Source of the DNA: Lonsdalea britannica
GTDB lineage: Bacteria > Pseudomonadota > Gammaproteobacteria > Enterobacterales > Enterobacteriaceae
Direction of reading: 5' to 3'
Assembly: GCF_002111595.1 (NCBI RefSeq)
Contig: NZ_LUTN01000001.1
Coordinates: 1 to 64,000 of the forward strand
Length of the DNA stretch: 64,000 bases
In this document: positions 59,028 through 64,000 of the stretch, one piece after another
Position numbering within the stretch: the stretch's first letter is position 1
Layout of the letters: each line of letters opens with the position of its first letter
The notes under the pieces: model-generated
Database searches by the model: none
What the model saw: only the letters and a program-made list of their open reading frames with translations
Told to the model about the DNA's origin: nothing
Program-made: the position numbers and the translations under genes

Positions 59028-60560
59028 ATGGCTTGTTCACTGACAAGACAGATCAAACGCGGTGTTTTGTCTGCACTCCTCCTCGGCTGCGCGGCATCCA
59101 GCTATGCAGGAAAACAGAATGACACGTTGGTTTATGCCTCCGACAACGAGGTGGAAAACGTCAGCCCTTATCATAACAACCTTCGTGAAGGCGTGATTCT
59201 GGCCCATCTGGTCTGGGATACCCTGATTTATCGCGATCCCAAAACCGGCGAATATAAACCCGAACTGGCCTCCAGCTGGACCTGGGAATCGCCCACCGCC
59301 CTGCTGATTCATCTGCGTAAAGGGATCACTTTCCATAACGGCGATCCGTTCACGGCGGAAGACGTGGCCTATACCTTTAACCACATCGCCGGTCCGGGGA
59401 CGTCATCCGTCATGCCGCAAAGCGTGGACTGGATCGAAACCACCGAAAAGGTGGATGACTACACCGTCCGGCTAAAGCTGAAAAAACCGTTCCCCGCTGC
59501 GCTGGAATATCTCTCCGGCCCGACGCCTATCTACCCGTCAGCCTATTACCAGAAGGTGAAACTGGCTGGCTTCAGCAAAGCGCCTATCGGCACCGGCCCC
59601 TACAAAATCACCAAAGTCACCCCGGCTCAGGGGGTGAGCATGGAAAAGAATGCCCGCTACTTTGCGGATAGCCCGCAGGGTCAACCGAAAATCGGCAAGT
59701 TGCAATTTGTTGTTATTCGCGACCCGGAAACCCGGTTGGCGCAGCTGATGACCGGTCAGGTGGACTGGATCTGGCGCGTGCCCGCCGATCAGATCACCTC
59801 GCTGGAAACCATGCCGAACCTCACGGTGAAAAGCGGCGAAACCATGCGTATTGGCTTTATGGCACTGAACACCCACGCCAGCGGACCGGGCGGCGAACCG
59901 TTCAAGGATCTGCGCGTGCGTCAGGCGGTGAACTACGCCATCAATCGGGAAGGCATCGTCAACAATCTGGTGCGCGGCGGCAGTCAGCCAGTCTATTCCG
60001 CCTGCTTCCGCACCCAAACCGCCTGCGATACCAGCAAGGTTATTAAATACGACTACAACCCGGAGAAGGCGAAGCAGCTGCTGGCGGAAGCCGGTTATCC
60101 CAACGGTTTCGACACCGATATATGGGCCTACCGCGAGCGTGACTACGCCGAGGCGATCATCGGCGATCTGCGCAAAGTCGGCATCCGCGCGCGTCTTCAC
60201 TACGTCCAGTACACCGTGCTGGCGGCGGATCTGATCTCCGGTAAAGCGCCGATGGCGATCCGCACCTGGGGATCGTTCTCCATCAACGACGCCGCGGCGT
60301 TCACCACACCGTATTTCGGCGGCAAAGGCGATGATATCTGGAAGGACAGCGAGGTCACAGCCATGCTGTCGAAAGCGGATGAAACGCTCGACCCCAAACA
60401 GCGCAGCGCCCTGTACGCCGATGCGCTGGGGCGAATTTCGTCGCAGGCCTATCTGGCGCCGATGTTCTCCTACTCCACGAATTATGCCTTTACCTCCGAT
60501 CTGAATTTCGATGATTGGCCGGACGAGCTGCCGCGCTTCGCCATGGCCAGCTGGAAATAA
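59028..60560 (+). CDS. Peptide-type ABC transporter substrate-binding protein
   Basis: 510 aa, SBP family 5 (dipeptide/oligopeptide/nickel type). I start at ATG 59028, which has GGAG six bases before it; GTG 59007 and ATG 59016 are in frame but worse placed. The signal peptide is residues 1 to about 28: it ends SSYA-GK, while LLLGC at about 18-22 leaves a lipoprotein reading open. The family signature is LVWDTLIYRDPKTGEYKPELASSW, then FHNGDPFTAEDVAYTFNHIAGPG and IGTGPYKITKV. First gene of a five-gene transporter operon. Ligand unknown. Confidence 0.93.
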   Translation: MACSLTRQIKRGVLSALLLGCAASSYAGKQNDTLVYASDNEVENVSPYHNNLREGVILAHLVWDTLIYRDPKTGEYKPELASSWTWESPTALLIHLRKGITFHNGDPFTAEDVAYTFNHIAGPGTSSVMPQSVDWIETTEKVDDYTVRLKLKKPFPAALEYLSGPTPIYPSAYYQKVKLAGFSKAPIGTGPYKITKVTPAQGVSMEKNARYFADSPQGQPKIGKLQFVVIRDPETRLAQLMTGQVDWIWRVPADQITSLETMPNLTVKSGETMRIGFMALNTHASGPGGEPFKDLRVRQAVNYAINREGIVNNLVRGGSQPVYSACFRTQTACDTSKVIKYDYNPEKAKQLLAEAGYPNGFDTDIWAYRERDYAEAIIGDLRKVGIRARLHYVQYTVLAADLISGKAPMAIRTWGSFSINDAAAFTTPYFGGKGDDIWKDSEVTAMLSKADETLDPKQRSALYADALGRISSQAYLAPMFSYSTNYAFTSDLNFDDWPDELPRFAMASWK

Positions 60561-60571
60561 GAGGTCAAACC

Positions 60572-60600
60572 CGCCGGAAGGAGCGCGACCCCTTCCGGCG
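60572..60600 (+). other. Intercistronic hairpin after the binding-protein gene
   Basis: CGCCGGAAGG / CCTTCCGGCG, a 10-bp perfect stem with a 9-base loop, in the 64-base gap before the permease. Such hairpins often protect the binding-protein message and raise its level above that of the permeases. Confidence 0.6.
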
Positions 60601-60624
60601 ACCGGCCCGCAGGAGGAGTGACTG

Positions 60625-61542
60625 ATGCTTATCTATATTTTGCGACGGCTGCTGGTGGCCCTGGCCGTGTTGTTTACGGTGGCCGTCGTCAGCTTTTCGC
60701 TACTGCACCTTTCGGGCGATCTGGCGGCCGCTATTGCGGGTCCAGACGCCTCCGCCGAGGTCATTGAGGGAATTCGACGACAGTATGGGCTGGACCAACC
60801 GTTACTGGCGCAGTTTGGTCAGTGGATGTGGGCGGCGCTGCATCTGGATTTCGGCCGCTCGTTCTATTTCGAAAATACGGTGATGGAACTGGTGGGTCAG
60901 CGCATGCCGATCACCCTGAAGCTTGGCGGCGTCTCGCTGCTGTTGGCGCTGGTGGTGGCGATCCCGCTGGGCGTACTGGCGGCGGTTTTTCGCGATACCT
61001 GGGTGGACCGAGGCTCCATGTTCATCGCCGTCATCGGGCAGGCGATGCCTAACTTCTGGTTTGCGCTGATCCTGATTCTGCTGTTCGCCGTCGGGCTGAA
61101 ATGGCTGCCGGTGGCGGGCAACAGCAGCTGGCAAAACTTCGTCCTGCCCGCCGTCGCGCTGGGCTACTACGCCATGCCGTCGCTGATGCGCCTGACGCGT
61201 TCCGGCATGCTGGACGTGCTGGGCGCAGACTATATCCGCACCGCTCGGGCCAAAGGACTCAGTGCGTTTCGGGTGATCGTCAAGCATGGCCTGCGCAACG
61301 CCATCATCCCGGTAGTGGCGCTGGCGACGGTGGAGCTGGGTTTCATGCTGGGCGGCTCCGTGGTGATCGAATCCGTGTTCGCGTTGCAGGGGCTGGGCCA
61401 GCTGGCCTGGGACTCTATCTCGCGTAACGACTTCCCGGTGGTACAGGCCATCGTGCTGATTATCGCCGTGTTTTACATCGTATTGAGCTTTCTGGCGGAC
61501 GTGCTGAATGCCGCGCTGGACCCCCGACTGCGGACGCAATAA
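60625..61542 (+). CDS. ABC transporter permease, DppB type
   Basis: 305 aa inner-membrane subunit with six predicted helices. N-terminal MLIYILRRLLVALAVLFTVAVVSFSLLHL is typical of DppB/OppB; the EAA loop that contacts the ATPase is YIRTARAKGLSAFRVIVKHGLRNAIIPVV. AGGAGGAG precedes ATG 60625. Pairs with the next permease. Confidence 0.95.
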   Translation: MLIYILRRLLVALAVLFTVAVVSFSLLHLSGDLAAAIAGPDASAEVIEGIRRQYGLDQPLLAQFGQWMWAALHLDFGRSFYFENTVMELVGQRMPITLKLGGVSLLLALVVAIPLGVLAAVFRDTWVDRGSMFIAVIGQAMPNFWFALILILLFAVGLKWLPVAGNSSWQNFVLPAVALGYYAMPSLMRLTRSGMLDVLGADYIRTARAKGLSAFRVIVKHGLRNAIIPVVALATVELGFMLGGSVVIESVFALQGLGQLAWDSISRNDFPVVQAIVLIIAVFYIVLSFLADVLNAALDPRLRTQ

Positions 61543-61551
61543 GGAGCTGTC

Positions 61552-62481
61552 ATGAAACCATCCTCACCGCTTTCCTCCGCCGTTGTCGCGTCGACGCCGT
61601 CCGAGGCGGCCCTGCTGCCCGAACCGGGCCCGGCACGGCGTTGGCTGCGGCGGATCATGGGCCATCACAGTATGGCGATGGGCGTCGTTATCCTCGCCAT
61701 CATCATCGTGGCCGCGCTGCTGGCGCCGCTGATCAGCCCGCACGATCCCTATGCACAGGACATCAGTCAGCGTTTGATCCCGCCGGTCTGGCATGACAGG
61801 GGCGGTTGGGACCATCTGCTCGGCACCGACAAACTGGGGCGTGATTATCTGAGTCGCCTGTTGTACGGCGCGCAGGTGTCGCTGCTGATTGGGTTGGTGT
61901 CCGTGTTTGTCGCCGGTTTGATTGGGATCACGCTGGGCGTGACGGCGGGCTATTTCGGCGGACGTGTCGATGCGGTGGTCAGCTATATCCTGACCGTGCG
62001 GCTCTCCATGCCGGTGATCCTGGTGGCGCTGGCGATGGCGTCGATGGTGGGCGGCTCCGTCAAAGTCGTGATCATGTTGCTGGGACTGCTGCTGTGGGAC
62101 CGTTTCCTGATTGTCTCCCGCTCGGTGACGCGCCAGCTGCGGGAGGCGGAATTTGTGGCGGCGGCGAAAACGCTGGGCGCGTCGTCGCTGTTCATCATGC
62201 TGCGCGAGATCCTGCCTAACCTGCTGGGTCCGCTGACGGTGGTCGCGACGTTGGAGATCGCCCACGCCATTCTGCTGGAGGCCACGCTGTCGTTTCTGGG
62301 GCTGGGCGTACAGCCGCCGATGCCGTCGTGGGGGCTGATGGTCGCCGAAGGCAAGGCGTACATGTTCTTTCAGCCGTGGGTCATCCTGATACCGGGCGTC
62401 ATGCTGGCGGTACTGGTTCTGGGCATCAATCTGGTCGGGGATGGTCTGCGCGACATCACCGCGCTGGACGGACGGGGTTAA
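61552..62481 (+). CDS. ABC transporter permease, DppC type
   Basis: 309 aa with a roughly 45-residue cytoplasmic N-terminus before the first helix. HDPYAQDISQRLIPPVW..HLLGTDKLGRDYLSRLLYGAQVSLLIGL is the DppC/OppC signature and FVAAAKTLGASSLFIMLREILPNLLGPL the EAA loop. AAGGAG precedes ATG 61552, nine bases after the first permease. Confidence 0.95.
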   Translation: MKPSSPLSSAVVASTPSEAALLPEPGPARRWLRRIMGHHSMAMGVVILAIIIVAALLAPLISPHDPYAQDISQRLIPPVWHDRGGWDHLLGTDKLGRDYLSRLLYGAQVSLLIGLVSVFVAGLIGITLGVTAGYFGGRVDAVVSYILTVRLSMPVILVALAMASMVGGSVKVVIMLLGLLLWDRFLIVSRSVTRQLREAEFVAAAKTLGASSLFIMLREILPNLLGPLTVVATLEIAHAILLEATLSFLGLGVQPPMPSWGLMVAEGKAYMFFQPWVILIPGVMLAVLVLGINLVGDGLRDITALDGRG

Positions 62482-62491
62482 GGAGTCGGCG

Positions 62492-63481
62492 ATGAATGAT
62501 GACATTTTGCTGGATGTGAAGAACCTGCGGGTCGATTTACCGACGCCGCGCGGTATGTTGCATGCGGTGCGCGGCATCGACTTCTCCGTGCGACGGGGCG
62601 AGATGCTGTGTCTGGTCGGTGAGTCGGGCTGCGGCAAATCCATGACGTCGCTGGCGCTGATGGATCTGCTGCCGCGCAAAGCCATTCGCACGGCGGACCA
62701 TATGCGCTTCAAAGGTCACGATCTGCAAACGATGACGTCCCGGCAGCGGGCCGCGATGCGGGGCGACGAGATGGCGATGATTTTTCAGGAGCCGATGACG
62801 TCGCTCAATCCCTCTTTCACGCTTGGCAACCAACTGTGTGAAACGCTGCTGGCGCACCGTAAGGTCTCGATGTCGACGGCGCGAGACCGCGCGGTATGGC
62901 TGATGGAGCGCGTGGGGATTCCGATGGCGGCGGACCGGCTGAATCAGTATCCCCATCAGCTGTCCGGCGGCCTGCGCCAGCGCATCATGATCGCGATGGC
63001 GCTGATGTGCGAGCCGGAGCTAATCATCGCGGATGAACCCACCACGGCGCTGGACGTCACCATTCAGGCGCAAATTCTGCGAATGCTGCGCGAGCTGCAA
63101 CAGGAGTTCGGCACCGCAGTGATCTTCATTACCCACGATCTGGGCGTGGTGGCCCGCATCGCCGATCGCGTGTCGGTGATGTATGCCGGGCAGATCGTCG
63201 AAACCGCGCCCGTGATGCCGCTGTTCCATCAACCGCAGCACCCTTATACGCGCGGGTTGCTCGACTGTATTCCGGTGCAAGGGAAGACGATGCCGGGGCA
63301 GCCGCTTCGCGCTATTCCCGGCGTGGTGCCGAGTCTGGTTGGGCCGCAGCAGGGGTGCGCCTTCTTTAATCGCTGTTCGCGCTGTACCGACGCCTGCCGC
63401 CGGGACATTCCCTATATCGATGTGACCGACGGGCATGCGGTGCGGTGCGTTCAGGCCGAAAAAACCGTGGAGGCGATATGA
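62492..63481 (+). CDS. ABC transporter ATPase, DppD type
   Basis: 329 aa from ATG 62492 (AAGGAG before it; 17 upstream in-frame codons overlapping the permease gene are excluded). Walker [17 protein letters not shown]-loop [13 protein letters not shown] signature [16 protein letters not shown], Walker [13 protein letters not shown] and H-loop [10 protein letters not shown] are all intact. The C-terminal oligopeptide-transporter extension has the four-cysteine pattern [17 protein letters not shown]. Overlaps the next ATPase gene (ATGA). Confidence 0.96.
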   Translation: MNDDILLDVKNLRVDLPTPRGMLHAVRGIDFSVRRGEMLCLVGESGCGKSMTSLALMDLLPRKAIRTADHMRFKGHDLQTMTSRQRAAMRGDEMAMIFQEPMTSLNPSFTLGNQLCETLLAHRKVSMSTARDRAVWLMERVGIPMAADRLNQYPHQLSGGLRQRIMIAMALMCEPELIIADEPTTALDVTIQAQILRMLRELQQEFGTAVIFITHDLGVVARIADRVSVMYAGQIVETAPVMPLFHQPQHPYTRGLLDCIPVQGKTMPGQPLRAIPGVVPSLVGPQQGCAFFNRCSRCTDACRRDIPYIDVTDGHAVRCVQAEKTVEAI

Positions 63482-64000
63482 CGAGGCAAGCAGGGGAAGG
63501 GCTGCGCGCGCCATCGCCGCCGCATATTCCCGGCAACGAGGATCTGGCGCTGGAACTGTGCGTGCTGAGCCGGGTTTTTCGCCTGAATCGCGGCCTGTTC
63601 GCCAAACCCGGAGAAATTCGTGCCGTGAACGACGTCTCGCTGCGCATCCGGCGGGGAGAAACGCTGGGGCTGGTGGGCGAGTCGGGCTGCGGCAAAAGCA
63701 CGTTGGCGAAGATGCTGCTGGGACTGTTGCCGCCGACCTCCGGCAACGTGTTGATCGAAGGGCGCGAAATCGATGCGAGCAATCGGAAAGCCTTGGCGTC
63801 GCGCATCCAGCCGATCTTTCAGGACCCGTATTCGTCGCTGAATCCGCGCCGCACGGTGGCGGATATCGTGGAGGTGGCGCTGCGGCTGCACAACATCGGG
63901 ACGCCGGAAGAGCGCCGGACGCGGGTGAAAGAGATGCTGGACGTCGTGGGAATGCCTGCCCGGACACATCAACAATATCCCGGTCAGCTGTCCGGCGGTC
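63478..64000 (+). CDS. ABC transporter ATPase, DppF type (cut by window edge)
   Basis: Second ATPase of the peptide-type transporter, open at the right edge. Begins at ATG 63478, overlapping the previous stop by 4 bases. The 174 residues present include a roughly 45-residue N-terminus, [36 protein letters not shown] with Walker A, the Q-loop region PIFQDPYSSLNPRRTV and the start of the signature motif (YPGQLSGG) at the last bases. Confidence 0.93.
   Translation, partial: MTRQAGEGLRAPSPPHIPGNEDLALELCVLSRVFRLNRGLFAKPGEIRAVNDVSLRIRRGETLGLVGESGCGKSTLAKMLLGLLPPTSGNVLIEGREIDASNRKALASRIQPIFQDPYSSLNPRRTVADIVEVALRLHNIGTPEERRTRVKEMLDVVGMPARTHQQYPGQLSGG

Noticed and set aside
61564-62712. A 382-codon minus-strand frame opposite the permease and ATPase genes
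   Set aside because: Antisense shadow rich in Arg, His and Gln; the plus-strand transporter genes are unambiguous.
1-64000. CRISPR arrays, rRNA operons, intact insertion sequences
   Set aside because: No regularly spaced repeats, rRNA sequence, transposase genes or terminal inverted repeats with target duplications were seen.

Overview
The window reads as chromosome of a gamma-proteobacterium of the order Enterobacterales. Gene order matches Escherichia coli over long stretches: ompA-sulA-sxy-yccS-yccF-helD-mgsA-yccT-yccU-hspQ-acyP-tusE-yccA-tRNA-Ser, purK-purE-lpxH-ppiB..cysS..ybcJ-folD, ppk-ppx..yfgG, mdtABC..trhP-cyaR, mtlADR and thiMD. Protein identity to E. coli is only moderate. A plant-associated member of the Pectobacteriaceae (Brenneria, Lonsdalea, Dickeya or Pectobacterium type) is my best guess; the genus cannot be fixed from this sequence alone.

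Layout. 1-4930 is a type VI secretion accessory island: the 3' end of vgrG, a DUF4123 adaptor, an unrecognised 536-aa candidate effector, an exported candidate immunity protein and a PAAR spike. From about 0.4 kb it is visibly A+T-richer than the rest. 5.3-9.5 kb is the mannitol operon behind an array of CRP-type sites. 9.7-11.5 kb is thiMD under a TPP riboswitch. 11.6-23.3 kb holds psiE, yegS, the sRNA gene cyaR, trhP, a broken glutathionyl-hydroquinone reductase and the MdtABC efflux operon, which here lacks mdtD-baeSR. 23.4-27.6 kb holds nupC, a broken aldo/keto reductase and ompA. 27.9-38.4 kb is the conserved sulA-to-tRNA-Ser block. 38.4-41.3 kb is a small phage-derived island beside tRNA-Ser(UGA): a cleavable CI-type repressor with operators and a GH32 fructan hydrolase. 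41.4-48.4 kb carries stress and zinc-finger genes, polyphosphate metabolism (ppx, ppk) and a serine transporter. 48.8-55.7 kb holds purEK, lpxH, ppiB, a DoxX gene, cysS, ybcJ and folD. 56-57.8 kb has a YbdH-type dehydrogenase and argO. A 1.25-kb gene-free stretch follows, then a peptide-type ABC transporter operon that runs off the right edge.

Two observations stand out. First, the VgrG-linked adaptor/effector/immunity set has an effector I cannot assign to any family. Second, seven otherwise well conserved genes (yqjG-like, mdtA, aldo/keto reductase, yccT, ppx, sdaC, purK) each look broken by loss of exactly one base, always in a run of identical bases. A systematic sequencing or assembly error is the likeliest reason, so these breaks should be resolved before any biology is read into them. 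The tRNA-Ser island with its phage repressor and fructan hydrolase is the other accessory locus worth attention.
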